From Rhodocyclales bacterium (GTDB taxonomy: Bacteria; Pseudomonadota; Gammaproteobacteria; Burkholderiales; Rhodocyclaceae), in assembly GCA_016235805.1 (NCBI GenBank), contig JACRIY010000043.1, positions 1 to 64,000 on the forward strand: DNA of 64,000 nt, in the 5' to 3' direction. Positions 53,475 through 61,979 of the stretch are shown piece after piece. Made by a program: the position numbers and the translations under genes. The notes below the pieces were generated by a model that searched no databases, was not told where the DNA came from, and was given only the letters and a program-made list of their open reading frames with translations. The stretch's first letter is position 1, and the number at the start of each line of letters is the position of its first letter.

Positions 53475-54776
53475 ATGCCGACCACTCTGGCCACCCTGTT
53501 GTCTTGTTGCAGAAGGCGTATCGGCCGCGCCGCGCTGCTGCTGATTCTGGCGCCGGCGCTGTCGCTGGCCGCCGCCCCGCCCTCCGAACTCAAGAGCTCC
53601 GAAACCCTGCAACTCAATCGGGTGGGCCAGGTATCGGAAGACGAACGATCGGTCCTGCGCATCGAGTGGCGGGCGGCGTTGAGCGGCGTCGACGAATCGC
53701 GCCGCCTGCTGGAAATCACCGACAAGCTGCGCGGCATGGAAGCCAGCATGGTTACGGTCAACGATCTGGTGCGCAACATGCCGACCGAAAAGCGGGCTGC
53801 GCCACCTGCTCCAGTGGCCGCGGCCGAGGAACCGGAAAGCGCATACGACTGGCGCCTGATGGCGGCCAATATCGCGGCATTGGCGCTGGTGACGATCTGG
53901 TGGTTCGGGCGACGCAAGACCCGCAACGCGAATGCGGCGGCAGCTGAGAATGAGGATGTCGCGCGCGCCGAACCCAGGATGCGCGCTGCCCCCCCCGACG
54001 CTATTGTCGAACCGGTTGTCCCGCCCGTTGCTGTACCGCCCGCGGCACCCGAACTGCCACAGGAAGTCGCAATCCAGGCGCCGCCAGTCATTGCCGACAT
54101 GGAGGCGACGGTCATACTGTCTGCGCCGCCGGTCGTCGCCGCTTCTGCCGCGACCGCTGCCGCAGACGACCAGGCAGCCATCGTCGAGCCGGCTATGCCG
54201 GATACACCTTCACCGGTCATCGATTTCGTCCTGGAAGAAGCCGATCCGGGAACCATCGTCGAAGAACCGCCCGTCGCGGCAAAGCCTGCGCCACCAGCCA
54301 CTCCGAAGGCAGCACCCGACAGGAACGTGGAACCGACCCTGCAACTGGCCGAAATCATGTTGTCCATGGGGCTGGAACAGGGTGCGGCGCAGGCGCTGGT
54401 CGAATACACCGAAGCCAATCCGCGCCACGCCGTGTACCACATGCTCAAGCTGCTCGGCATTTACCGCAAGCGGGGGCTGCACGAAGAGTTCACGGCGACT
54501 GCCGAAAATCTGCGCAAGAACTTCAACATCCAGGCTGAAGACTGGGGCGCCAGCGGGCGTGACGAACTATCGACGCTGGAGAACTTCTCCCGGGTCGCCG
54601 AGCATATCCAGTCGATCTGGACCAAACCGGAGGAATGCATTCCCTACCTGCGCCACCTGCTTGAGGACAATCGCGACGGCGCCCGTGCCGGATTTCCACA
54701 ATCCGTGGCCGAGGAAATACTGCTGCTGGTCGAGATCCTGAAGAGCGACCAGGGCGCCAATCAGCCTGTCGCGTAG
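53475..54776 (+). CDS. FimV-like inner-membrane protein
   Basis: This 433-residue protein has a signal sequence (about 18-34), a periplasmic segment (about 35-117), one transmembrane helix (about 118-136), a long Pro/Ala/Val linker and a cytoplasmic helical domain (about 285-425). The latter, LQLAEIMLSMGLEQGAAQALVEY, resembles the FimV C-terminal TPR domain. FimV promotes type IV pilus function and cAMP signalling in Pseudomonas, but no peptidoglycan-binding LysM domain is visible here and the protein is less than half the usual length. It overlaps the convergent FAH gene by 16 bases. Confidence 0.6.
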   Translation: MPTTLATLLSCCRRRIGRAALLLILAPALSLAAAPPSELKSSETLQLNRVGQVSEDERSVLRIEWRAALSGVDESRRLLEITDKLRGMEASMVTVNDLVRNMPTEKRAAPPAPVAAAEEPESAYDWRLMAANIAALALVTIWWFGRRKTRNANAAAAENEDVARAEPRMRAAPPDAIVEPVVPPVAVPPAAPELPQEVAIQAPPVIADMEATVILSAPPVVAASAATAAADDQAAIVEPAMPDTPSPVIDFVLEEADPGTIVEEPPVAAKPAPPATPKAAPDRNVEPTLQLAEIMLSMGLEQGAAQALVEYTEANPRHAVYHMLKLLGIYRKRGLHEEFTATAENLRKNFNIQAEDWGASGRDELSTLENFSRVAEHIQSIWTKPEECIPYLRHLLEDNRDGARAGFPQSVAEEILLLVEILKSDQGANQPVA

Positions 54777-55780
54777 CGCTCCACTTTCTGCTCGATGGCG
54801 CCGAAGATGCTCGCGCCACTGCCGTCGAACATTTCAATCCGTACGCGATCACCAAAGTTCATGAACGAGGTCTTCGGCTTGCCCGCTTCGATGGTTTCGT
54901 ACATGCGCACTTCGGCGATGCAGCAATAGCCGACGCCACCGTTGGCGACCGAGGAACCGAACAGGCCGCCCTGCTTGTTCGACACCGTGCCGGAACCAAT
55001 GATCGAGCCCGCTTCGAGTTCGCGCGTCTTCGCCAGGTGCGCCATCAGCTGGGCGAAATTGAAGATCATGTCCATGCCGGCATCCGGCTTGCCGAACGGC
55101 CGGTCGTTGAGCGCGACGGCAAGCGGCAGATGTACCTTGCCGTCGCGCCAGGCATCGCCGAGTTCATCCGGCGTCACCGCGACCGGCGAAAAGGCCGTGG
55201 CCGGCTTGGACTGCAGGAAACCGAAGCCCTTGGCCAACTCACCCGGGATCAGGTTGCGCAGGCTGACATCGTTGACCAGCATCAGCAGCCGTATTTGCTT
55301 TTCGCACTGGGCGACTGTCGCGCCCATCGGCAGGTCGCCGCTGACCACCGCCACCTCGGCCTCGAAATCAATGCCCCAGGCCTCATCGCTGGCCCAGATC
55401 GGATCGCGCGGCCCGACGAAACTGTCCGAGCCGCCCTGGTACATCAGCGGATCGGTCCACAGCTCGGGCGGCATGTCGGCATTGCGCGCCTTCCTCACCA
55501 GCTCGATGTGATTGACGTAGGCCGAACCGTCGGCCCACTGGTAGGCGCGCGGCAGCGGGCTGTGACACAGGCGCGGATCGAAGGGCTCGGCATGGCGCGC
55601 GGCGCCGTGGTTGAGCGTCTCATACACGGCAGCGAGCCGCGGTGCCGACGTGTCCCAGTCGTCGAGAGCGGCTTGCAGCGTCGGTGCGATATCGGCCACG
55701 GTCTGGCAGCGCTCCAGGTCGCGGCTGACCACCACCAGCGTGCCGTCACGACCGCCTAGCTTGAGCGTCGCCAGCTTCAT
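54761..55780 (-). CDS. Fumarylacetoacetate hydrolase family protein
   Basis: This 339-residue enzyme has the FAH beta-roll metal and catalytic elements: WGIDFEAEVAVVSGDLP, NDVSLRN, FGFLQSKPATAF and GSIIGSGTVSN. It would hydrolyse a fumaryl-type beta-diketone at the end of a ring-cleavage pathway. It is the last gene of the operon, with its start overlapping the VOC gene stop by four bases. Whether it acts on fumarylacetoacetate or fumarylpyruvate is not decided by the sequence. Confidence 0.9.
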   Translation of the reverse strand: MKLATLKLGGRDGTLVVVSRDLERCQTVADIAPTLQAALDDWDTSAPRLAAVYETLNHGAARHAEPFDPRLCHSPLPRAYQWADGSAYVNHIELVRKARNADMPPELWTDPLMYQGGSDSFVGPRDPIWASDEAWGIDFEAEVAVVSGDLPMGATVAQCEKQIRLLMLVNDVSLRNLIPGELAKGFGFLQSKPATAFSPVAVTPDELGDAWRDGKVHLPLAVALNDRPFGKPDAGMDMIFNFAQLMAHLAKTRELEAGSIIGSGTVSNKQGGLFGSSVANGGVGYCCIAEVRMYETIEAGKPKTSFMNFGDRVRIEMFDGSGASIFGAIEQKVERYATG

Positions 55781-56334
55781 TTTCCGCCCCAGCTCTTGTA
55801 GCTGCCGTCATGCATCCAGCGTGCATGCTGGGGCGCCTTTTTCGTCACCGCCCATTCGTTGATCATGTCCCACTTGACCTCGTCGAGCCGCCGCATCATC
55901 TCGGGGGTATCGGTGTTAAAGGCAAGTTCGAGGCGATGGCCGCTGGGATCAAAGAAATAGATCGACTGGAACAGCGCATGGTCGGTCGGCCCGACCACCT
56001 CGATGCCGGCGGCTTCGAGCCTGGCCTTGGCCGCCAGCAGTTCCTCCATCGAAGCAACTTCCAGCGCCAGATGCTGGGTCCACGCTGGCGTATTCGGATC
56101 GCGCCCCATCTCCGGCCGGGTCGGCAGCTCGAAGAAGGCCAGAATGTTGCCGCCCCCTGCGTCGAGGAATACATGCATGTAGGGGTCGGATTCACCGGTC
56201 GAGGGCACGGCATCCTCGGCAATGGCCAGGATGAATTTCATGCCCAGGTGCTTGCCGTACCACTCGACGGTTTGCTTGGCATCCTTGCAGCGATAGGCGA
56301 CGTGATGAACCTTGCGGATCAGATTGGCAACCAT
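55777..56334 (-). CDS. VOC (glyoxalase/extradiol dioxygenase) superfamily protein
   Basis: This 185-residue protein has two VOC half-modules (about 5-80 and 85-145) with metal ligands in KVHHVAYRC, WTQHLALEV and HRLELAFN. Between a flavin monooxygenase and an FAH hydrolase it is a candidate ring-cleavage dioxygenase of the LinE/PcpA or single-module type, or an isomerase. No cupin-type homogentisate or gentisate dioxygenase is nearby. It starts two bases after the DUF2783 gene. Confidence 0.8.
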   Translation of the reverse strand: MVANLIRKVHHVAYRCKDAKQTVEWYGKHLGMKFILAIAEDAVPSTGESDPYMHVFLDAGGGNILAFFELPTRPEMGRDPNTPAWTQHLALEVASMEELLAAKARLEAAGIEVVGPTDHALFQSIYFFDPSGHRLELAFNTDTPEMMRRLDEVKWDMINEWAVTKKAPQHARWMHDGSYKSWGGK

Positions 56335-56336
56335 GT

Positions 56337-56561
56337 TCAGACTCCTTCGCGGGCAACGGCCAGCGCTTCGCGCAGCGTGCCGATGTCGCCGATGTGATTG
56401 GCCAGTAGCAGGATCAGGCGGGCGTTGAGCAGTTCGGATTGTTCGTCGGACAGGTCGCGGTGCGCGCCGATCAGGAGTTCATAGAAATCGTCGCCGGGTG
56501 AGTAGGCGCTGAAGTAGCGCTTGCCGGCTTCGGACAAATTGGGGTTCAGGTTAAGGGCCAT
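56337..56561 (-). CDS. DUF2783-family small protein
   Basis: This 74-residue acidic, helical protein resembles the DUF2783 family, whose genes usually accompany aromatic flavin monooxygenases. YSPGDDFYELLIGAHRDLSDEQ is the recognisable core. The function is unknown; it may be a small partner of the monooxygenase encoded 12 bases upstream. Confidence 0.75.
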   Translation of the reverse strand: MALNLNPNLSEAGKRYFSAYSPGDDFYELLIGAHRDLSDEQSELLNARLILLLANHIGDIGTLREALAVAREGV

Positions 56562-56573
56562 GGTGGTCTCCGG

Positions 56574-58232
56574 TCACTGCTGGCACGTCGCACGGGCGAC
56601 GGCGGCACGTACCTTCTCTGCATCGATTTGGCGCCAGCGCGCGGCAACATGCTGGTCCGGGCGGATAAGGTAGCTGGTGCCCGGCCTGGCGTCATAGCGC
56701 TGGGCGGCAATGCCGCGAACGTCATGTACGCATGGCAGGGCGCTGGAAGTTGCGGCAGTTCGCGATACCAGCAGCGGCTCGACCGGGATGCCACCGACAT
56801 TGAGTTGCGACAGCGCCGAGGTGTCGGTGGTGGCGGGATCGTCGACGAAGACCATCAACTGAAAGCGATTGCCGGTGCTCTGCAGCAGCCAACCGGGGAG
56901 CCCGTCCTTTGCCACGGGCGCATCGTCAATCGGCGCGCCCGGCAGCATGCGTCCGGCGAAGCCGTCTTCATCGGGCGTGTTGAGGCTGGATTCGACGAGG
57001 AAGGACGGCACCGACAAGCGCCCCGAGTTCACAAGGCTGCGACCGAAGGCGTGGTCCTTGGCGAGGCTCAGGATCGCATTGCGAAATGTGCGGCTGGCGC
57101 GACTCTTGGGCGTGATGAAATCGGTGGAGCGCGTCGAATTCATCAGATTCTCGTCCGCGGCATACACGCGTTCCTCGCTGTAACTTTCTAGCAGTCGAGC
57201 CGGCGCCTTGCCCTCCATCACCAGCTTGAGCTTCCAGCCCAGGTTGTCGGCATCCTGCAGACCCGAGTTGGCCCCGCGTGCGCCGAAGGGTGAAACCTGG
57301 TGCGCCGCGTCGCCGACGAAGAGCACGCGGCCGTGGTTGAAGCGGCCCATGCGCCGGCACTGGAAGGTATAGACGCTGACCCATTCCAGTTCGAACTCGC
57401 GCTCGTCCCCGAGCATGGCCTTGATGCGCGGGATCACGTTCTCCGGCTTCTTTTCCTCTTCCGGGTCGGCATCCCAGCCGAGCTGGAAATCGATGCGAAA
57501 CACGCTGTCGGTCTGCTTGTGCAGCAGCACGGACTGGTTTGGATGGAAAGGCGGATCGAACCAGAACCAGCGCTCGGCCGGAAAATCGGCCTTCATCACC
57601 ACGTCGGCGATCAGGAAGCGGTCCATGAAGATCTTGCCTTCGACTTCCAGGCCGAGCATGCGCCGGATTGGGCTGCGCGCGCCGTCGGCGGCGATCAGCC
57701 AATCCGCTTCGACGGTATAGATGCCGTCGGGGGTCTCGACCGTCAGCGTCACACCCTTGTCAGTCTGCGCCACCGAAACCACCTTGTTCTTCCAGCGCAG
57801 GTCGATGCCGGGACGCGAGGAAGCGCGGGTCACCAGATATTCTTCGAGGTAGTACTGCTGCAGGTTAACCATGCCCGGCCGATGGTGGTCGGGCTCGGGA
57901 ACGAGGTTGAAGTTATAGACCTCGCTCTCGCGGAAGAAGGTACGGCCGACGTTCCAGGACACGCCCTTGGCGCAGACCACCTCGCCGACCCCGTAGCGAT
58001 CGAGGATTTCCAGCGCACGCTTGGCGTAGCAGACGCCGCGCGAACCGATGGAGACCGTGTCATCTTCGTCCAGCAGCAGTACCGGAATGCCCTGCAGATC
58101 GAGATCGAGCGCCATGCCGAGGCCGACGGGGCCGGCACCGACGATGACGACCGGCGCCTTCAGGGTCTTGTCACTGCCGACTTCGGGCGGGGTGCGGTAA
58201 TCGTATTTCGGATAGGTATAAGTCTTCAGCAT
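56574..58232 (-). CDS. FAD-dependent aromatic hydroxylase (MhpA/PheA-type)
   Basis: This 552-residue class A flavoprotein monooxygenase has the dinucleotide motif VVIVGAGPVGLGMALDL (about 28-44), the DG motif LIAADGARSPIRRML and the GD motif VLFVGDAAHQVSPFGARGAN. A C-terminal thioredoxin-like domain (about 400-545) is typical of phenol/3-hydroxyphenylpropionate hydroxylases. It would hydroxylate an aromatic ring to the substrate of the VOC protein. It is 12 bases after the MBL gene. Confidence 0.9.
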   Translation of the reverse strand: MLKTYTYPKYDYRTPPEVGSDKTLKAPVVIVGAGPVGLGMALDLDLQGIPVLLLDEDDTVSIGSRGVCYAKRALEILDRYGVGEVVCAKGVSWNVGRTFFRESEVYNFNLVPEPDHHRPGMVNLQQYYLEEYLVTRASSRPGIDLRWKNKVVSVAQTDKGVTLTVETPDGIYTVEADWLIAADGARSPIRRMLGLEVEGKIFMDRFLIADVVMKADFPAERWFWFDPPFHPNQSVLLHKQTDSVFRIDFQLGWDADPEEEKKPENVIPRIKAMLGDEREFELEWVSVYTFQCRRMGRFNHGRVLFVGDAAHQVSPFGARGANSGLQDADNLGWKLKLVMEGKAPARLLESYSEERVYAADENLMNSTRSTDFITPKSRASRTFRNAILSLAKDHAFGRSLVNSGRLSVPSFLVESSLNTPDEDGFAGRMLPGAPIDDAPVAKDGLPGWLLQSTGNRFQLMVFVDDPATTDTSALSQLNVGGIPVEPLLVSRTAATSSALPCVHDVRGIAAQRYDARPGTSYLIRPDQHVAARWRQIDAEKVRAAVARATCQQ

Positions 58233-58244
58233 CGCCGCCCCGCC

Positions 58245-59210
58245 TCAGACGGCCTGCAGGGCATGCCACATCTGCTGGTCGCGCTCGGCCGTCCAGATGC
58301 GCGGGTCGCGGATGCCCGAGGCCTCGTCATGGGCGCGGGTAACGTCGAAGGGGAGGCAGTGCTCGTAGATGAACACCTGACCGAACTTCGGGTCCATTGC
58401 ACGGCGCGTGTGCGCCATGCAGGCGGCCAGATCCATCCCCTGCGCCACGGCTTCTTTGGCGCTGCCGTAGAGCGTGGAGACGAAGTCGCGGGTATAGGCC
58501 AGTCCGCGTTGCACCTGATCGGGACTCAACAGTGCCGGGCCACGACCGGGAATGAGCTTTTCCGGCTTCAAGGCCGCAAGCTTGTCCAGCGTTGCCGGCC
58601 AGTCGGCAAGGTAGGCGTCGCCCGTGTAGCAGGCAGCGTCGGCCTCGACCAGGTCACCGGAAAACAGGATCTTCTGCTGCGGCAGCCAGACCACGGTATC
58701 GCCCTTGGTGTGGCCGCGGCCGGGATGCCAGATCTTTACTTCGAGGTCCCCCATCCACAGCGTCAATTCGCCATCGACGACCACGCTCGGCCAGGTCAGG
58801 CCGGGCACGCTTTCAACCGCATTGAACAGGCGCGGGAAACGGCCGATTTCGGAATCCATGTCCTGCTGGCCACGCTCGACGATCAGTTCGTAGGTGGGCT
58901 TGGAAGCGATCACCTCCTGCAGGCCATGCTGCTTGTAGCCCGAGGCGCCGAGCACGCGCACGGCATGGTAGTGGGTCAGCGTGACGTACTTGATCGGCTT
59001 GTCCGTGATCTGGCGGACATGGCGCACCACATCCTGGGCCATCACAGGGGTCGCCGTGGCGTCGATGATCATCACCGAGTCGTCGCCGATGATCACGCCG
59101 GTATTGGGATCGCCTTCCGCCGTGTAGGCGTAGGCGTTTTCCGACAGCTTTTCGAAGCTGACCTTCTTTTGCTCCAGGTCAGCGTGGGAGGCGAATTTTT
59201 TTTCGGTCAT
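58245..59210 (-). CDS. MBL-fold metallo-hydrolase of an aromatic catabolic operon
   Basis: This 321-residue metallo-beta-lactamase-fold hydrolase has VTLTHYHAVRVLGASG in place of the canonical HxHxDH, so the DH part is replaced and the metal site is incomplete or altered. Further motifs are WHPGRGHTKGDTVVWLP and FSGDLVEADA. It is the first gene of the operon driven by the 59264-59292 promoter. Its partner genes suggest a role in ester, thioester or lactone hydrolysis of a ring-derived compound. Confidence 0.82.
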   Translation of the reverse strand: MTEKKFASHADLEQKKVSFEKLSENAYAYTAEGDPNTGVIIGDDSVMIIDATATPVMAQDVVRHVRQITDKPIKYVTLTHYHAVRVLGASGYKQHGLQEVIASKPTYELIVERGQQDMDSEIGRFPRLFNAVESVPGLTWPSVVVDGELTLWMGDLEVKIWHPGRGHTKGDTVVWLPQQKILFSGDLVEADAACYTGDAYLADWPATLDKLAALKPEKLIPGRGPALLSPDQVQRGLAYTRDFVSTLYGSAKEAVAQGMDLAACMAHTRRAMDPKFGQVFIYEHCLPFDVTRAHDEASGIRDPRIWTAERDQQMWHALQAV

Positions 59211-59242
59211 GACAAGCCCTCGGGGATGATTGCGATTTCTTT

Positions 59243-59270
59243 TTACGTAATTAACTTACGCTTATCGTAA
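59243..59270. promoter_or_regulatory. Paired palindromic operator of the aromatic operon
   Basis: Two palindromes share the half-site TTACG: TTACGTAA (59243-59250) and TTACG-CTTAT-CGTAA (59256-59270). The second covers the -10 box of the promoter, so a bound TetR- or MarR-type repressor would block transcription. No regulator gene is adjacent. Confidence 0.7.
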
Positions 59271-59292
59271 TCATACTTTGTTGAGTTGTCAA
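59264..59292 (-). promoter_or_regulatory. Strong sigma-70 promoter of the aromatic operon
   Basis: On the minus strand a perfect TTGACA (59287-59292), 17 bases and TACGAT (59264-59269). Transcription would start near 59257, about 45 bases upstream of the MBL start codon. Confidence 0.78.
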
Positions 59293-59314
59293 ATGTTCCC
59301 CATCCCGCCCAACG

Positions 59315-60538
59315 TCAGGGCGGCGGGGCCGACTTCACGTTCGCCGCCGGCGCCAGCGCGGGACTCAATGCCAAACCAGGCTCTGCCGTCGCGGTTCTCA
59401 GACTGGCGGCGGCCTGGCGAAAGGCTTCCAACGCCTCCTTGCGACGCCCGGCGGCCTCGTGCTCCCGGGCACGACGCAGCCAGCCATCGGCGCCGTCGCC
59501 CCCGACCGCCGTAGCACCAGCGCCGACTTCCGTGGATGCATCGCCTTGCACCGGAGCGGCAAAACTGAGGCTCGCCGACTGGGCATCCGGTTTGCCGCGT
59601 CGGGCCGAGATCACCATCCCGGTCGCCACGCGCGGCGGCGCCTGGGTAGTCTTGCGCGATGCATCCACCTGGCGGATCGTGGCGAGCGCCGCACGATAGA
59701 GCCGCAGGGCTTCGTCGCGCCGTCCCTCGGCTTCCATTCGACGCGCCTGGGCCATGAGCGAATCGGCACGGTCCGGCACGGCCTGCGAGCGGACCGGAGG
59801 CCCCCAGGACACGGGCGCACGCGTCGCCGCTACCGCAAACGATTCGCTGCCGGCAATGCTGCGGGCGATCGACAGGTTGTTGTGCCGCATCGCCCAGCGC
59901 AAGGCGTCCTCGCCCTGCTCATTGACGATGTCGCGCCGCGCACCAGCGGCAAGCAAGGTCTTCGCAATCGCCTCCTTGCCTTCCCGCGCCGCCATCATCA
60001 AGGGAGTGGAACCATTGGTGGAAAGGGCGTTGATGTCGGCACCGCGCTCCAGCAGGTAGCTCACCACGTCCGCATGGCCGGCGAATGCCGCGTAGTGAAT
60101 CGCCGCCCATTCCTGCCCCTCGCGATTGATGCGAGCACCGCGCTCGACCAGCCAGCGCACCACCGGTAGGTGCCCTCGCCAAGCCGCGTGCTGAAGCGCC
60201 TGCTCCCCCAGCGAGTTGGCCTTGTTGATGTCAGCACCGCGGGAAATGAAAAGATCCATCATCGCGATGTTTCCTTCCCAGGCACCGATCATGACCCCGG
60301 TACCGATCGCCTTCCCCTCGAAATCAGGCGGCAGACCGTTGTCGAGCCATTCGCGAGCCTGCGCTATGTCACCCTGTTCGATGGCGTTGGAAAACCGCGC
60401 GGCGTCGGGCAAGCCCGCCGCGTGCGCCGAGCCGACCAGTGCAAGCAGCCATAACAAGCCGACAAGGACATTCAGGCTGGCCACGACCGACGCACCCGAC
60501 CGGGTGGCGATCCACCGCCACTGAAACTTCTTTCTCAT
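59315..60538 (-). CDS. Exported ankyrin-repeat protein with duplicated C-terminal helical module
   Basis: This 407-residue protein starts at ATG 60538 with a basic N-region and a signal sequence or anchor (about 19-40). Five ankyrin units follow (about 50-215: NKANSLGEQALQHAAWRGHLPVVRWLVERGA and similar). The rest contains two copies of a TPR-like helix pair: ARRMEAEGRRDEALRLYRAA and AREHEAAGRRKEALEAFRQAA. The spacer between them includes repeat copy 9 (EVGAGATA). It is probably periplasmic. The function is unknown. Confidence 0.75.
   Translation of the reverse strand: MRKKFQWRWIATRSGASVVASLNVLVGLLWLLALVGSAHAAGLPDAARFSNAIEQGDIAQAREWLDNGLPPDFEGKAIGTGVMIGAWEGNIAMMDLFISRGADINKANSLGEQALQHAAWRGHLPVVRWLVERGARINREGQEWAAIHYAAFAGHADVVSYLLERGADINALSTNGSTPLMMAAREGKEAIAKTLLAAGARRDIVNEQGEDALRWAMRHNNLSIARSIAGSESFAVAATRAPVSWGPPVRSQAVPDRADSLMAQARRMEAEGRRDEALRLYRAALATIRQVDASRKTTQAPPRVATGMVISARRGKPDAQSASLSFAAPVQGDASTEVGAGATAVGGDGADGWLRRAREHEAAGRRKEALEAFRQAAASLRTATAEPGLALSPALAPAANVKSAPPP
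59507..59530 (+). repeat. Dispersed 24-base repeat, copy 9
   Basis: CGCCGT, AGCACC, AGCGCCGACTTC. It lies inside the ankyrin gene, where the minus strand encodes EVGAGATA. The 3' end of the same gene (59307-59330) carries a weaker match ending in GGCCGACTTC. Confidence 0.7.
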
Positions 60539-60650
60539 GCGTCGAAGTATATGTCCGCCGCGGAACGAACCGACTTCCCCTTCGCTCGCCCACTCGCCTT
60601 CGCCTGGGAAATCGAAATGGGATTGGCCGCACACGCTCTAGAATCGCCCA

Positions 60651-61130
60651 ATGTCCCTGTACCTTGCCCTGCTGCTGAGCTTGGGCCTGCATGCCGCCGC
60701 GATCCTCGCGCCGCTCTGGCTGGAAGCCACGCCGACGCCGATTGCACGCATCGAGGCACGCCTGTTGCCCGCGCCCGCGCCCGAATCCATGGCGGAAGCA
60801 GTCAGCACGGACGCCGGGTCGGAGGCCCGGGCATTGCCAAGGGAAACCGCGCTGCCGCAGCGGCTTGAAGGTGGCTCCCTGCGCCGCGCGCAGGCCGCAC
60901 TGTCGCAGCACCTGTTTTATCCGCCGGACGCGATCGCGCGGGGTCTGGAAGGCGACGTGATCCTGCTACTGACCCTGGCACCGAACGGGCAGCTCACGTC
61001 TGCAGAAATTGCCCGCAGTTCTGGTCATGCCCTGCTCGACCAGGCCGCGCTCGACGCCGCCCGCCATATCGGCATGCTGCCGGGCAATCCCCGAGAAACC
61101 CTGTTTCCGGTGAATTTTCGCCTCAACTGA
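60651..61130 (+). CDS. Small TonB-like energy-transducing protein
   Basis: This 159-residue protein has one N-terminal transmembrane helix (about 3-24), a short periplasmic linker and a TonB C-terminal domain (about 75-157): YPPDAIARGLEGDVILLLTLAPNGQLTSAEIARSSGHALLDQAALDAAR. It is shorter than housekeeping TonB and lacks the long Pro-rich region. No ExbB/ExbD or receptor gene is adjacent. It diverges from the ankyrin gene. Confidence 0.8.
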   Translation: MSLYLALLLSLGLHAAAILAPLWLEATPTPIARIEARLLPAPAPESMAEAVSTDAGSEARALPRETALPQRLEGGSLRRAQAALSQHLFYPPDAIARGLEGDVILLLTLAPNGQLTSAEIARSSGHALLDQAALDAARHIGMLPGNPRETLFPVNFRLN

Positions 61131-61189
61131 TCATCGGCAGCCGCAAGGCAGGCATCTTTCGCCGGCCTGCCTTTCACGAAGGGCCTGGC

Positions 61190-61951
61190 TCAGGCTGGAT
61201 TGTCGATATCCACGAATTCGCAGTCGATGCCGAAATGCTGCCGAACGCGATCGCCCAGCGCCATCACCCCGTAACGCTCGGTCGCATGATGGCCGGCGCT
61301 GAGGAAGGCCATGCCGGTTTCCCGCGCCAAGTGCACGGTCTGCTCCGAGATCTCTCCCGTCACGAAGACGTCGGCATTGGTTGCCAGGGCATCCTCGAAA
61401 TAGCCCTGCGCGCCGCCGCTGCACCAGGCGATGCGCGCCACCGCGCGTTCCGGATCGCCGACCAGCAGCGGTCGCCGCCCCAGGGCCTGTTCGATTCGCG
61501 CCGCCAGGCCGGCGGCGGAAGTCGGCGCTGACGGTACGCCGACAAAACCGATCTCCTGCTCGGCGAATCGCCCGGTTACCGACCAGCCCAGGCGCGCCGC
61601 AAGTTGCGCGTTGTTGCCCAGTTCCGCATGCGCGTCGAGCGGCAGGTGGTAGGCGAACAGGCTGATGTCATGCGCGAGCAGGCGCGCCATGCGTTGTTTG
61701 CGAAATCCGGTGATGCGGCCGTCTTCGGCTTTCCAGAACCAGCCGTGATGAACCAGCAGCGCATCCGCCCCGCGCTCGATGGCCGCTTCGACCAAGGCCT
61801 GGCTGGCGGTGACCCCGCAGACGATGCGCCGAATGCGTTCCCGGCCTTCCACTTGCAGACCGTTTGGGCAATAATCGCGGAACCGCCCGGCGTCGAGCAA
61901 GGCATCCAGCCAGACGCGAAGATCCTCACGCAGCACGGCCTCACCCGCCAT
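61190..61951 (-). CDS. Nif3-like dinuclear metal centre hexameric protein
   Basis: This 253-residue protein belongs to the Nif3/YbgI family, toroidal hexamers with a two-metal site. Ligand histidines and acids are in ALLVHHGWFWK, FAYHLPLDAHAELGNN and FLSAGHHATERYG, the last near the C-terminus. The cellular role is poorly known (GTP cyclohydrolase I type 2 is a name carried by relatives). It diverges from the HtrA gene with a 28-base gap. Copy 10 of the repeat encodes GVPSAPTS in its middle. Confidence 0.92.
   Translation of the reverse strand: MAGEAVLREDLRVWLDALLDAGRFRDYCPNGLQVEGRERIRRIVCGVTASQALVEAAIERGADALLVHHGWFWKAEDGRITGFRKQRMARLLAHDISLFAYHLPLDAHAELGNNAQLAARLGWSVTGRFAEQEIGFVGVPSAPTSAAGLAARIEQALGRRPLLVGDPERAVARIAWCSGGAQGYFEDALATNADVFVTGEISEQTVHLARETGMAFLSAGHHATERYGVMALGDRVRQHFGIDCEFVDIDNPA
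61519..61542 (-). repeat. Dispersed 24-base repeat, copy 10 (degenerate 5' part)
   Basis: Minus strand CGGCGT, ACCGTC, AGCGCCGACTTC. The 12-base core is intact and the 5' part has diverged. Confidence 0.6.
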
Positions 61952-61979
61952 CGCCCATCACCCCGAAAAAGTCCCGATT

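Noticed and set aside
53366-54460. A long upstream extension of the maiA frame
   Set aside because: The extension is antisense to the FimV-like gene and of low complexity. The GST zeta N-terminus begins exactly at ATG 53365.
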